NCBI GenBank assembly: GCA_017506865.1
Contig: JAFCMP010000013.1
Span: 186,001 to 250,000 of the forward strand
DNA from: Tribonema minus
Lineage: Eukaryota; Sar; Xanthophyceae; Tribonematales; Tribonemataceae
Direction: 5' to 3'
Length of the DNA: 64,000 nt
This document shows positions 30,041-40,919 of the stretch, in pieces. Within the stretch, counting starts at the first letter, position 1, and each line of letters begins with the position of its first letter. Made by a program: the position numbers and the translations under genes. The notes beneath the pieces are model-generated. The model ran no database searches and had not been told where the DNA came from. It saw only the letters and a program-made list of their open reading frames with translations.

Positions 30041-30767
30041 CATGTACTTTTATTTTTATTCTCGCTCAGGGCGCGAAAAAGCCCAGATGAATGGCATCTA
30101 ACTTGAAGCTTGCTGTACGGAATCTACTGTCTTGTGACAGTCTGAAAGTGTCCCAACGACAACCACTCAAACGCCGCCGCCGCCAAATGGCATCTCGGGA
30201 TCCTCCGAGTCCCCTACGTCCTCCTCCCATGTGCCCCCGCCGGATTCGGCCATGAGTGTTATGACACTGCCAGAGTATGCCATGTGGAGCGCTGCCGACA
30301 GTGCCGAGCGTAAGCGCGCCAGGGCGATGCCCTTAAGAGCTTCAGGGCGCGCTCCTCCGGGCACTGACATCCTGCTGGCATACTCCGTCGCCACAGCCTC
30401 CAGCAGCTGCCGCGCCCCTGCGCCCCGATGCTGCCAAGTGACCCGATTGCCATAGTGGCAAGTTTGTAGCAGTTTTGATCATGATGACCAGAATAATGGG
30501 GTGCTTTTGGTGGCCTCTTGGTCGCGGCAGCAACGCTCGGGTCTGCTGCAGTCTTCTGCGCGCACGACGCCACCTGTGCCTCGAAGCAGGCCTCGTGGCC
30601 CTCTTGACGTTATTGTGGACGATGGTGTCGTGCCGTCTTGACGTGTGGCGCATGACACAGCCTGAGCCGTGCATGCAGAGTGCCGCGCGGCGACTTCCCG
30701 CACAGCTTGCAGCCTGTCGTGTGCTTCTCTACTCCGATGGCGCGTTTGACGGCCAGCTGCCAGGATA
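30041..30767 (-). mobile_element. 5'-truncated, internally deleted non-LTR retrotransposon (family 2, copy A)
   Basis: On the minus strand it reads from a Cys/His cluster (CKLCGKSP, H, C then a RHD-like motif, in pieces of different frames) into a segment with HHDQNCYKLATMAIGSLGS and EYASRMSVPGGARPEALK, then a stop after FGGGGV. The 3' tail is GGGCTTTTTCGCGCCCTGAG plus an A-rich end at 30041. Compared with copy B it lacks the part carrying the catalytic aspartates. The C-terminal part aligns with the region after the restriction-like endonuclease core of R2-type elements by pattern. Confidence 0.7.
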
Positions 30768-30778
30768 GGCCATCAAAC

Positions 30779-31490
30779 CATGTACTTTTTATTCATTCTC
30801 GCTTGTACTTTTTATTAATTCTCGCTCAGGGCGCGAAAAAGCCCAGATGATTGGCATCTAGCTGTAAGGAATCTACATGTCGTATGACAGTCTGAAAGTG
30901 TCGCATCGACAACTACTCAAACGCCGCCGCCGCCAAATGGCATCTCGGGGTCCTCCCCTACGTCATCCTCCATGTGCCCCCCCCCCCTGGATTCTGCCAT
31001 GTGTGTCATGACACGGCCAGAGTACGCCATGTGGAGCGCTGCCGACAATGCCGAGCGTAAGCGCGCCAGGGCGATGCCCTTGAGAGCTTTAGGGCGCGCT
31101 CCTCCGGGCACTGACATCCTGCTGGCATACTCCGTCGCCACAGCCTCCAGCAGCTTCCGCCCCTGCTCCCCGATGCTGCCAAATGACCCTATTGCCAAAG
31201 TGGCAAGTTTGTAGCAATTCTGATCATAATGACCAAAATAGTGGGTAGTCTTGGCGGCCTCTTGGTCGCGGCAGCATCGCTCGGGGTCTGCTGCAGTCTT
31301 CGCCGCCCGCGACGCCACCTGTGCCTCGAAGCAGGTAACGTCCACCATGAGCGGTAGGTGGCGTGTCGGGTCGTCGTAGCCGGTCACCGGGAAGGCGTCG
31401 GCAGGCAGCACGATGTCCATCCTGCGACTCCCCGGCGGCCCGGCGGACCCCAGAAACGGCGTGTAGTCCTCATCCACCAGTCCCGTTTTG
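30779..31490 (-). mobile_element. 5'-truncated non-LTR retrotransposon (family 2, copy B) with endonuclease C terminus
   Basis: Open minus-strand frame (ending at 30917) with GSRRMDIVLPADAFP, then LPLMVDVTCFEA, about 26 residues between the two aspartates. This resembles the (K/R)-P-D...D of the restriction-like endonuclease of R2-type retrotransposons (the Pro is replaced). It then has a conserved HYDQNCYKLATLAIGSFGS block. The 3' UTR of ~110 bases ends in the GGGC...GCCC tail, where the end GAATTAATAAAAAGTACA is partly repeated twice (30779-30830). The 5' end is cut at ~31490, directly against the tail of the next element. Confidence 0.8.
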
Positions 31491-31890
31491 AGGTATGTAC
31501 TTTTATTAATTTAGCTTCTTTTCTATGACCTCTTGTGCGACCTATGTATTAGCAAATGGCCCACCAATAGACTACTGTATGCTCAAGAAAAGTAGCAGCA
31601 AAAAGCAACATTTGTGGTGATGGACTATAGATCAAGCAAAGCAATCAGCAGCCCTGGTTGTTTACACAGCCATGTGAGTGCTTATAATTTATATTACAAA
31701 GCGGCCAGATGGACGCGGATGTAGTGGGGGACAGATGCTTTTTGGCGACGTCGTTCAGAAGTGTTTGTCATGAAGACACTTTCAAATTGTCACATGACAC
31801 GTAGTTCTGTACGTATGGACTTGTATTCATAAGGGCCCAAGGGAGGCCGGGTTGCCTATGCAATCGAAAAGCTTGCGTCAACGCAGCAGC

Positions 31891-33536
31891 CTAGTCTGCG
31901 CTGTGCCCTAGGAGTTTGGATACCGGCGCCGAAACACAGCCCAGCATTCGCGCTCCACGTGTGTATGCCATGATGCGCTCCGCCAACTCCCGCGCCAGCG
32001 ATATGCTCAGCTCAATGTGGATCTGACGCTTAGCTAACCCGGCCTTGCGTAACACATCTGCCTTCCCCCCCCCTGAGCACAGTGCTGAGTGCATTGCCAA
32101 CTCCTTAACAAAAAGGCTTGTCTGCTTGCCCAGCCGTCCGTACGACTCCTGCACGAATGGCACAAAAGCCCAAGATGACGTCAAGGTGCCGGTGTGGTGC
32201 TTGACCTTCGCGTCCTCCCCCACCCCAGCAGCATAGCCGTCCGTGTTCGAGGCATTTGTTTTGCCTGTCAGGTACGAGCTCGCTGTGGGCGCGCGCACAC
32301 TTGTGTCTAGCACTATTCCCTTGTTACGGTATGCACTGCTAAAGTGCAGACACCCTGGGTCAATGACTGTGTCCGCCCGATACCCCGGTACCTTGAAGAC
32401 GCTAGCGTCCTCATTGCGGACAATAGAGACATGGTGCTGTCTCAAGATGCGTTGTAGGCACCGCTTTTGGGCAGTGTGTGTCGCGTTGTGCCCCCGTATG
32501 TGCTGGCTGGGGCAGCTGATCGCATGCGTGGAGGTGGGGCTCACGTCACTGCACCGCCATGGGCACACCTCGCCCTGTATGCCCCACCCGTCTATGAAGA
32601 TCGCAACCAAAATCATCGTGGCTGCTGCCATACTGGACATGGGCGCCGCACCCGGGCGGTCATTGGCAGCGGGTGGCACGCTCATCCACGCCATTGCCCC
32701 GGACGCACGCTGGCTGCGCAGCTGCGCCAGGACCCGCGCGCTAGCCTGTTGGCGGCGGCGGCTGGTGTCACGCGAGTCACCAATAAGTGTAGCCTGCGTC
32801 GGCTTGCCCACGGCACCAGCCGAGGCAGCCTCTAGGTCCTCCACCAGGCAGTCCTCGTATTGACGTCGAAGAACATTTGAAAGGCCGGCTTGTAGTCCGT
32901 GCGTGAAGTGACCGCGCCGGCGGCGGGGCACTACCTTCCTGCAGATCTCGTCAGCATAGGCCTCCCAGTCGTCGTCGTCGTCCTCCTGCCCGCCGCTGCA
33001 GCTGCTTTCTTCCGCGCTAGTTTGTGTTTTAGCGGGCGTGGAAGAGGCAGCCGCGGCAGCGGCTTGAGGGCCAGGTACGGTCGCCGCCGCAGCGGCCGCC
33101 TCGGCGCCAGGCACAATGCCGTGGGTGTGTGGGGCTGGCTCAGTGGTCCCCGTCTCCGTGACGGCAGTTGCGGCGTAGATCGCTTGCACCGCAGTGGGGA
33201 GCGTCGACGCTGCGGCCGTCGTATCTGCTGCCCACCGTAGCAACGATGCTGGGAGCTGCTCGGCCACAGCTGTGCGTGATTTTTCGCTGCCATCAGCTGT
33301 CAGCGCTCGCGTAGAGCGTCGCGCCGCCTCGATGATTGGCGGCAGTCCCTGGTCCTCGCGTATTGCGCATGAGTGCTGCGCGAACCAGGTGACTGCGCCG
33401 TGTTCGTCAGTGCCGAGTCTCAGGGCCCCTGCTGCCACAGTGGCATGAATTATTGCAGGCCGCAGTGTTGTGCATGCCTGGGCCGTGTATAATACTATGC
33501 GGCTGGTGCCAGTAGCCCCAAAAGCGGCATGCCCAG
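31891..33536 (-). pseudogene. Retrotransposon CCHC and restriction-like endonuclease segment
   Basis: Open frame of about 550 codons. An Ala-rich linker (about residues 140-200, PAAAAAASS-like) leads to an acidic patch (EDDDDDWEAYADE), then CPWRC followed by H and C (about residues 342-360), a RGHN motif, and RADTVIDP (about 403-410) with D near 428 (GIVLDTSV). The last conserved piece is FVPFVQESYGRLG. The CX3C...H...C, RHN-like and (R/K)-(P)-D...D order matches the endonuclease of R2/NeSL-type elements, with Pro changed to Ala before the first Asp. It is cut off from the RT by the insertion at 33537-33969, hence classed as a broken gene part. Confidence 0.75.
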
Positions 33537-33969
33537 AGGATCCGCTCCGCCCATCCGCGACCCTGAAACCCAAAAAGCAACCGAGCACTTATGCTATAGT
33601 GAGGTCAGTCAAGACCCTCAAACTGTTGAAGTTAGATAATAGTAGGTTGTTGGCCTCACTCAGACGCACCAGAAGAGCTCTTGGTTGTTGAAGTTGAGAT
33701 GGGTGGAGCCGTGCTATTGCACGTTGAGCAGTGACATGACAGTTGAAGTTGGCATGAAGTTGAAGTTTGAAATCACCATTGAAGTTCAATATCACATCAG
33801 GATCAATATCAACTTCAATAAGTGAGTAGTCAGCAGATGCCCCTGACATAGGGCTACAGCATGCCATAACCCAACTTCAATATCAGTTCTGCCCTGGAGA
33901 CTTTACTACTGGACAAGGGCCTCGGTTGCTTCTTGGCTTTCAGGGTCGCGGATGAGCGAAGCGGATCCT
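33537..33969. mobile_element. 433-bp terminal-inverted-repeat element, copy 1, inside the retrotransposon
   Basis: It begins AGGATCCGCTCCGCCCATCC and ends with the reverse complement AGGATCCGCTTCGCTCATCC. The inverted ends pair over about 45 bases (through GACCCTGAAA and AAGCAACCGAG). The inside is AT-richer, with many AACTTCAA/TTGAAGTT motifs and no coding potential. It interrupts the retrotransposon frame between the RT thumb and the endonuclease. About 90% identical by eye to the reverse complement of 37430-37862. Confidence 0.8.
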
Positions 33970-36900
33970 CCAGACCGCCTCGTCGCTCCGGCAACCGTGA
34001 CGCCCGCAGTGGCACTGCGATGTCCGTGAGTTCTGGCGGGCCCAAGCGCGGCAATAACAGCACGCTGCCACTGCTGGCTTGAAGTTCCTCATTGTCACCA
34101 GCAGTGCAGGCGGCCAGCAAGTGTGACTTCATGACTGCCGCGGTAGCGCAGCCGTGCAGGTGCAGCATGCGTTCAAGCGTCCATGCACAGAACCCGTCAA
34201 ATGCGTGCAGCCATGTCTCACTCAAAGCCGTGTCAACGACCCGAGCTAAGAAGCCCATGCGCTTCGTCAGTGACCTGCGCAGAATGAACTGTGCTGCCTG
34301 TAGGTGATGCGGCGCCATTCCAGCTAGCTGCCACGACAATCGCCATGTCCCTGCGTCAACAAGATGCTTGCTCATGGCAGCATGCACATAGGCTGGGTGC
34401 CCTACCGGTAACCCCGACCGACGTAAAGCCCTGACTGGATTCTGGCATGGTGGCGTCCACAAACGGTATGTCAAGGGCGCGCAGGCGTGCTCTGGCCGCT
34501 TCATCAAACACTGTGCCGCGCATGGCGATGGCCAGCGACTTGTCTGGTCGAACGCGTAGGCCCCCTGCCGCAAGCCGACGGATCACCTCTGCCACCCCAG
34601 CGGCCGCTGCATCGTCGAAGTAGGCAGCTTGCAGCACGTTGAGGTCATCCAGGAAAGCGCAGTGCGGGGCTGGCGGTTCCGCTGTGCTGTGGCCGTAGGC
34701 CGGCATACTGCCGGGCGTCGCATTCACTCCATCAGGGTAGAAGAGTAGGAAGGCCGCTGCCACTGCAAAGTACAGCGGCCCTAGAGGGTCCCCTTGCTGG
34801 CACCCTAGGTGGGAGCAGATAATGCGTGCTTCACCGTTCACCTCCACTCGCATCTCTGGGGCAGTGTCACCACAGTATACGGACTCAAAGTGCGGGAGCA
34901 GCTCCGGACAGAAGAGCATAAGTCCCCGCACAATGGCGGCGCGATCCACACTGTTAAATGCGTTCTCACAGTCCAGCTGGATTGTGGTGCCATACAGCTC
35001 GTGCCACACGCGCGCGCGCGCTGCCACATGCTCGACGCCAGACCGGTATCCTACGCCAAACTGCGATATGGAGGCCAGCAGCCCCGATATTTTGCCCTTG
35101 ACACTCCGTGCCGCTGTGGACCCGAGGAGTCTGCGCCAGACACTGGAGCAGGCGATCGCCGCTTCTGTCCTATGCCTGAGAGGGCCGCGGCGCGGAGAAG
35201 CCGTTGCGATTGCTCCGGCAGCAGTTCGGGCTCAACAAGCAGCGTCGTGAACACCTTGGTCAGGTGATGGGCGAATGCCGGTTCCATCACATCCGATTCT
35301 GAATCACCAGCTAGTCCTGGCGAGGCACTGCCCACGGGGCGGGTGGCTGCTTTCACTGGTGTACCAGGCCCAGCGGCCATCAAGAGGTGTTCATAGCGTA
35401 GGCCGTCCAGCCCTCCTGCCTTCCCCGCCCCTGCTGCGGACAAGGTCGACAGTATGTCTGTCGCCTCCACCTCGAGGCGCCGTCCGGCTGCGCTGGCAGC
35501 ATCCTCAGGCCTATCGCTGCGATCATGCCCCTGACCCGATTCGAAGACGGGACTGCCGCTGCCAGCGGGCCCGGCGGTCGTTGCCACCCCTGCGCCGTGC
35601 AAGCAGTGCCGCCGGGCGTCGCATACCAGGCCGCGCACTTGCTCCATTGGCGTATCGACTACCCCGGGCCGGGTGCCAGTTTCAGGGTGCTTTGCTGCCA
35701 GCACCTGTGCCGTGACCTCGTCTGCTGGGGCGCATACTTCACGCGCCTCTAGTCGTGCGGCAGCCAGGCCTACCCCCCGTCGCTTGCCTGAGAGGGCAGC
35801 GCATGCTGTTTGCTGCCTGGAGTCAGCCTCCGTCCAGTCGGCATCGAAGTTCGTTTGTGCCGACGCCGTAGCTGCGTTGTTTGGTTTGGGGGCCCGCAGC
35901 GCCGCTGCTGCTGACAGCGTCTTTCTCAGTAGCTCCGCAAAGTCGCCAGACAGCAACGCTGCCAGCCGGGCCGCAGGCGGCATAGCGGTTCCCTCCGGTT
36001 GCCTACCAAAAGCCATTGCTGCTAGCAGGTGCAGCAGCCTGTAGCCGCGCTGCACTAGAGTCTGAGAAACCTGCTGAGCAAACGCCCCGGCACCATGGTG
36101 GAGGCGCACCCGTGCCGCCTCACGTGCACTGTCTGTGGCGTCCGCCAGTAGTCGTGTGGCGTGCTCCACTAGCCGTGCCCACTGGGTGCACTGCAGCTGA
36201 GTGCGGAAGGGGTTGGCAGTCGTGGTGAACCGTAGCAGCAGTAGATCCGCCTCATTGGTCTGGTCAAGTACGTGGACGACCGAGGGCGTCGAGAGGTCCC
36301 AAGCCAGGGATGCTCGTGCCTGGGGCTTTGAGGGCCTGCCACTGGTGGTGGTGGTCGGGGGGGGCGGTGACGCGGCATCGTCCGGCGGGTCCAAGTCCAT
36401 GTCCGCCCATCCCACGGCCGTCCCGTGGGGGGGGCTGCTGTCCTGCAGCCTTAGGCTGTCAGACTGAGTGCGGCTGCCGGCGCTGCCAGGCGGTGCTGCA
36501 GCAGCTGCCGTTCGGCGCCGGCGGTGCGCGCCGATTGCCGTGGCCGCCGGGCGTTTCTTGCTGGACTTTGAGTTGGCAGCGCCACTAGCCGGCACCGCCG
36601 GTGGCTTTGGAGGTGTCGCTGCGGCAGCCCCGGCCGCCGCGGCCGCGCCGTCGCTACCCGCACCCCCGCCCTCGGACTGGCCCGGGGGTACTGCCGGGCG
36701 TGCGCGCGTGGGGGCGCTTCCATTCCGTCGACACGTGTGGCATGGCGAGGTCAGCGCGCATTGCCTCTGCCCCGCGCTGGCTGACATATGGACCAGACCG
36801 CAGGCACCTGTGCATGCACTCAGCTTCCTTACCGCGCGTAGGAAGTCTTCTGCCGTGCAACCATACATGGTGCTCATCTCCTGCACACGCTTGGCATGGT

Positions 36901-37429
36901 GTGCCCCAGTGTTGCAGGTACTGCTGCCTGAAGGGGCACGGTCACCGGATGGGTTGTGATCTGCTGCCGGGTTGCCCTTGGCGTATGCTGCCGCCGGATT
37001 TTGCTGACAGTGTGATGTGCTCGCCTCAGGGTTCAGCATCGACCTCGTGCAGCTACCACCGTTGAAGTGGTCCACTACCGGTGCCATGCGGCCCGCAGCT
37101 GACAGTTTGCCTCGCTGTTTGCTGTCCTCTTTCTGACCAAGCTGCCAAAATGCCAGTGTGCATAGTGGACACCTCAGTGGCTCAGGCTGCTGTGGCGCCT
37201 GCAGCGCAGTACGGGGCTGTGTCCGACTCGGAGCCGTGATGTGGGTGCTGTCAGCTTGAGTGGTCGCCGACGCTGTCACAGTGGTTGGCAAGGGCGGAGC
37301 TGCCGCAGGGGCGACAAGCAGTTCAAAGTGTCCCACATTTGTATATAGCCCAGGCGGCGTCCACAGCACATCCAGATGGCAGTCAGGCTGAGCTGGAGTT
37401 GCCGGTGCGAATACCGCTGGCAGCCCCTG
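33970..37429 (-). pseudogene. Retrotransposon zinc-finger and reverse transcriptase segment, two frameshifts
   Basis: The minus-strand frame from 37429 starts with the OTU C-terminal part (H-L-D-V-L-W and VGHFELLV, holding the likely catalytic His). It then has CPLC...H...C and a second Cys/His cluster (CHTCRRN), a Pro/Ala-rich linker, and GGLDGLRYEHLL, the RT fingers motif. The frame shifts near 35,155. The next frame has QLDCENAFNSVDR (motif A), CQQGDPLGP (B), CAFLDDL (C, with L-D-D in place of the usual (F/Y)-x-D-D) and VRPDKS (D). It shifts again near 34,405 into the thumb (VGHPAYVHAAMSKHLV). The Asp pair of motif C is retained. A single intact ORF does not exist here. Confidence 0.8.
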
Positions 37430-37862
37430 GGGATCCGCTCCGCTCATTTGCGACCCTGAAACTCATAAAGAAACCGAGCACTTATGCTACAGTAAAGTCT
37501 CCAGGGCAGAACAGGTGTTGAAGTTGGGTAATGGCATGCTGTAGCCCTATGTCAGGGGCATCTGCTGACTACTCACTTGTTGAAGTTGATGTTGTTCCTG
37601 ATGTGATATTGTACTTCAACGGTGATATTCATACCTCAACTTCATGCCAACTTCAACTGTCATATGACTGCTCAGCGTGCAATAGCACGGCTCCACCCGT
37701 CTCAACTTCAACAACCAACAGCTCTTCTGGTGCGTCTAAGTGAGGCCAAGAATCTACCATTGTCAAACTTCAACAGTTTGAGTGTCTTGACTGACTTCAC
37801 TATAGCATAAGTGCTCGGTTGCTTTTTGGGTTTCAGGGTCGCGGATGAGCGGAGCGGATCCT
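37430..37862. mobile_element. 433-bp terminal-inverted-repeat element, copy 2, splitting the OTU domain
   Basis: Ends GGATCCGCTCCGCTCAT on both sides. The inverted repeats here extend to about 66 bases, through GAGCACTTATGCTA. It lies opposite in orientation to copy 1, so the pair brackets the RT segment. The GGATCC at each border could be a target duplication or part of the element. No GT/AG at the borders, so it is unlikely to splice out. Confidence 0.8.
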
Positions 37863-38930
37863 GCCCATCAGTTGTGCCAGCACCAGCCCTGTTGATTTTT
37901 GCGTGCTGCCAGTGGCCTGAGGCTCGGCCTGCCACACCGTCACCGAGACCGCGTAGACCGCTGCAACAAGGGCCCACACAGACAAACCGAGGGGCCGTCC
38001 CCACACGCCCTCTTCCTGTAGGCGTTGCAGCAGGAGCGTGTGCCCACTGTCTGCGCTGCCCGTTTCATTTGTGCCGTACTCGATTGCGAGGCAGCGAGCG
38101 CGTGTCCCGTACGTGTCGAATTGTTCACGTGTACACGCAGGTTGGGCTGCTGCATGCGCGGTCAGTTGACGCATCGATGACATGCTGGCCCCTTGTTTGC
38201 CCGCCCCCTGCGTGACGTATGCCACCATCCCGTCCAGCAGTGCCTCTCGCATGGCAATCACCAGCGCTGGGGCCGGCAGTCCGTGCTCAACTGCGACGCT
38301 GCCTATGCCGTGTAGAGCTGTATGAATCAGGCAGTTGCCGTTGCCCACGTTGCTCACGGGGCGAAGCTCCCCACCACGTGCTAGCGTCGCTGTGTTTTCC
38401 CCAAGCGCCTGTTTGTGGAGTGCCTGCAGGCCCGTGTGCCAAGTGGAAAAACCATAGTTGGTGGCTTTTGCCAGCGCGTCTTGCTGCTCCTCCACGGTGA
38501 CTGTATGGCACACGGTTGAGGGTATCCGGGTCGCCACCGTCACGGTGGTGACCTTCGCCGGCCCGGATATTGGTGCTGAGGGGGCAGAGGCACCGCCCCT
38601 CGGCGGTGTGGTGGCTGGTGCCAGGGGTGCACGAGAATTGTCGCACTGGGCCTGTCGCTCCTGCGTCCGCCGTCTGTGTTTACCTCTGCGTCGACTGCGC
38701 TTTCCACTGGCAACCATAGCCGTGACAGGTGCTGTCTCGGTCATTGTTGCGTGGGTGCTGTTATCACCAGCCTGCGTTACGTCTGACTCACCACGTTTCC
38801 CGGCTGGCTGGCGAGGCGACCTGGCAACGACCGGTTCCCTAAGGGAGAGTTGGTCAAACACCGTTGCCAGGTCATTACCCTCTTCTCGGAGGGAGAGCAA
38901 GTAGTTCTGTACTATAAGCTCTGATATCAA
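37863..38930 (-). pseudogene. Retrotransposon OTU-like cysteine protease segment, N-terminal part
   Basis: A frame of ~355 codons with a basic patch (GKRSRRRGKHRRR), then VSNVGNGNCLIHTALHG, which corresponds to the OTU catalytic-Cys motif (D-G-N-C-(L/F)). Here the Asp is replaced by Asn but the Cys is kept. The rest of the fold (LGLSVWALVAAVYAVSV) leads into the insertion, and the His motif lies beyond it. The open frame begins just after a TGA, with no ATG for over 60 codons, so the true start is missing or non-standard. OTU enzymes cleave ubiquitin or related chains. The role in retrotransposition is unknown. Confidence 0.75.
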
Positions 38931-38990
38931 TCATCGGGGCTTTTTGGCGCCCTGAGCGAGATTTGATAAAAAGTATGTAAGTCATACTGC
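38925..38990 (+). mobile_element. Isolated retrotransposon 3' tail, opposite orientation
   Basis: GGGGCTTTTTGGCGCCCTGA followed by GCGAGATTTGATAAAAAGTA matches the family 2 3' tail but on the plus strand. It sits right at the 5' end of the OTU element and may mark a head-to-head insertion or the element's true border. Confidence 0.6.
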
Positions 38991-40919
38991 AGACTAGGTC
39001 ATTGACAGTGGTAGTGCCAGAAACGTGTGCATGGAAGATACGGTCAAGTGATAATACCGCACATTGTGAGCGCCTGAATGGCATTTCTGCACCCTTCTTT
39101 TGTGCGGCTTCAACAACATGGCTGACCACATGCAGCGTACTGCTGCTACTGCAGTGGTCACAATTCCACAGGGCGAGCAGTCCGTTGGCAGCAGGTACTT
39201 GCCGCCAGAGATCACGCAAGTCACCTGAGTCAACTGTCTACATGAAGCTATAATATACATGCAACCGGGCTTATGCGTTTGGATCCTGAATGCTAGGGCA
39301 TCGGTGCCAACAAGGACAAATGACATTTGTCACGCTTGCGGGCGTGCCGCGCTGGCGCATAGCCGCAGTCACACGTGTGGCGCAATGCCTGCGCAGGTAC
39401 CATCATGTGCCAAGTTAGGCCAGTCAGTCAAGAATAGGAGCGTACCAAGCACCGATCCTAATAAGGCCTGGGTGTTTTATTGGGCATTCCTGTTTAGGCC
39501 CAGTGGCACTTGTTTGTGGTCACCCTATTATGGCATGCACATCATGTGCTACAGGTGAAGCACACGAAGCACAGCATGCAAGCATTGCCGCACTGCAGCG
39601 GCAGATGACAAATGCTACTGTCTTCTCATTGCACCCTGGTCTGTGTTGGTCTCTGGCAGCCTGCTGCTTGGCGTCACCGACCTTCTGTTGATGACCCGTT
39701 AAGCAGTGTGAGAACTGATCGCCTTGTGTTGAAGCAACTTCAAGAAGTCAGAGTTTCTTCCCGGTTCAGTCGCTGATGGTCATATAGTGCCCATTTGATG
39801 GTGTTTTGAGGGCCGTGGGCCGTGTCCTAATTGCGCCTGGTGCTGTTTTTGCGTGATCCTCATTCTGTGTCCGAGTGCTTTTTTGGCCATTCTAGATCTT
39901 TGACCGACAGGCCTAATTTGGCACATGACGGTACTGACATGCATGGCGGAGCTGGGTGGGGGGCAAGATGGACGAGGACGTACACATCTGCACAAGTGAT
40001 GCTATCACCACGAAGAGCATGCCACGCAGGCAATGAGTACGACTAATATTACCAGCGGAAGATGGCACAATTGAAAGCAAGGCAGTTTGCGAGTGGTTGC
40101 ATCAGATGACGCTGGCAAGTGCCTAGCAATGATGTCCCACAACTCATTGATTGCCGGCCACACGAGCAAGGCAACAAACACGTGGCCCTACATGACCAGA
40201 ACTCTAAGATGTGCAACTGAGCAGTACCATCATCTTTCATCCAGCACACCCAGGGCCTACGCAGCAGTCATTGGGAATAGCTACTGACATGCCAACGGCG
40301 CATTGCTTGCATCCAGGGGGGTTAACCAAAAAACACTGCTGCAGAGGGGGAGCATACACATCGTGAACAGCGAGCGCAGATGACACATGCACGCATCACA
40401 GAAGTCATGTACACGTACTGCATTTACCTCATCGTTGAAGACTGGCGGTACCTCTACCGAGCCGCCACGAAGCAAACCCCTTCCACAACCCCCCCCCCCC
40501 CCCTCCCCATCGCAACACGAAAGAAACTAAACTCTACTGCCCCGATGTTCTCCAATACTGTCTCGACCACAAGCAGCAGTGCCATAGGCGTCCCTGCAAT
40601 TATTACACCAGAAAGATACCACCGTATCACACACGTAGGCCTTGGGGAGACGTGTTGAGCGTCGATTGGCTCGTAGCGCCGCAGCATCATATGCTGCACC
40701 CTGATTGTATGCATACGCTGCGTCACGGTCACGCTATGCCACGTTTCGACACGCTGCGATTTATATGCAGCGTCGCCGTCTGATTGTATTGTATGGAAGG
40801 GCGTTGCGCCTCCGGATTAAAGATTGATTACAATTATAACATCCGCAGCGCGACCTGCTTAGACATGTGCAGCACACCACCAACGTCTAGAGCGCGTGCG
40901 GGCGGCCACCGCAGCAGCG
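38991..40919. other. Gap with decayed repeats, no supported gene
   Basis: A block with GA(T/C)GAC.CTGGCAAGTG and CAACTGAGCAG.ACCA at 40107-40235 has a diverged relative at 43320-43475, suggesting an old dispersed element. A minus-strand frame at 38875-39219 has a CDHC cluster but no recognisable domain. C-run at 40490-40503. Confidence 0.4.

Larger units (their letters stand above)
31494..38930 (-). mobile_element. OTU-zinc finger-RT-endonuclease non-LTR retrotransposon (family 1), degenerate
   Basis: On the minus strand, in order: OTU-like cysteine protease (38.9-37.3 kb), C2HC zinc fingers (~37.2-36.7 kb), reverse transcriptase (~35.5-33.97 kb), CCHC plus restriction-like endonuclease (33.5-31.9 kb), a ~400-base 3' UTR and an A-rich tail (AATTAATAAAAGTACA, ending 31494). 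No LTRs or integrase are seen. Breaks: frameshifts near 35,155 and 34,405, and two 433-bp inverted-repeat insertions at 33537-33969 and 37430-37862, the second within the OTU domain. The layout places it among non-LTR elements with a C-terminal restriction-like endonuclease. OTU proteases are known in some retroelements, but I do not recall this exact family. Copy is non-functional as read. Confidence 0.85.

Noticed and set aside
33537..37862. The 433-bp elements as introns of the retrotransposon
   Set aside because: No GT/AG at the borders, and they have inverted ends and lie in opposite orientations.
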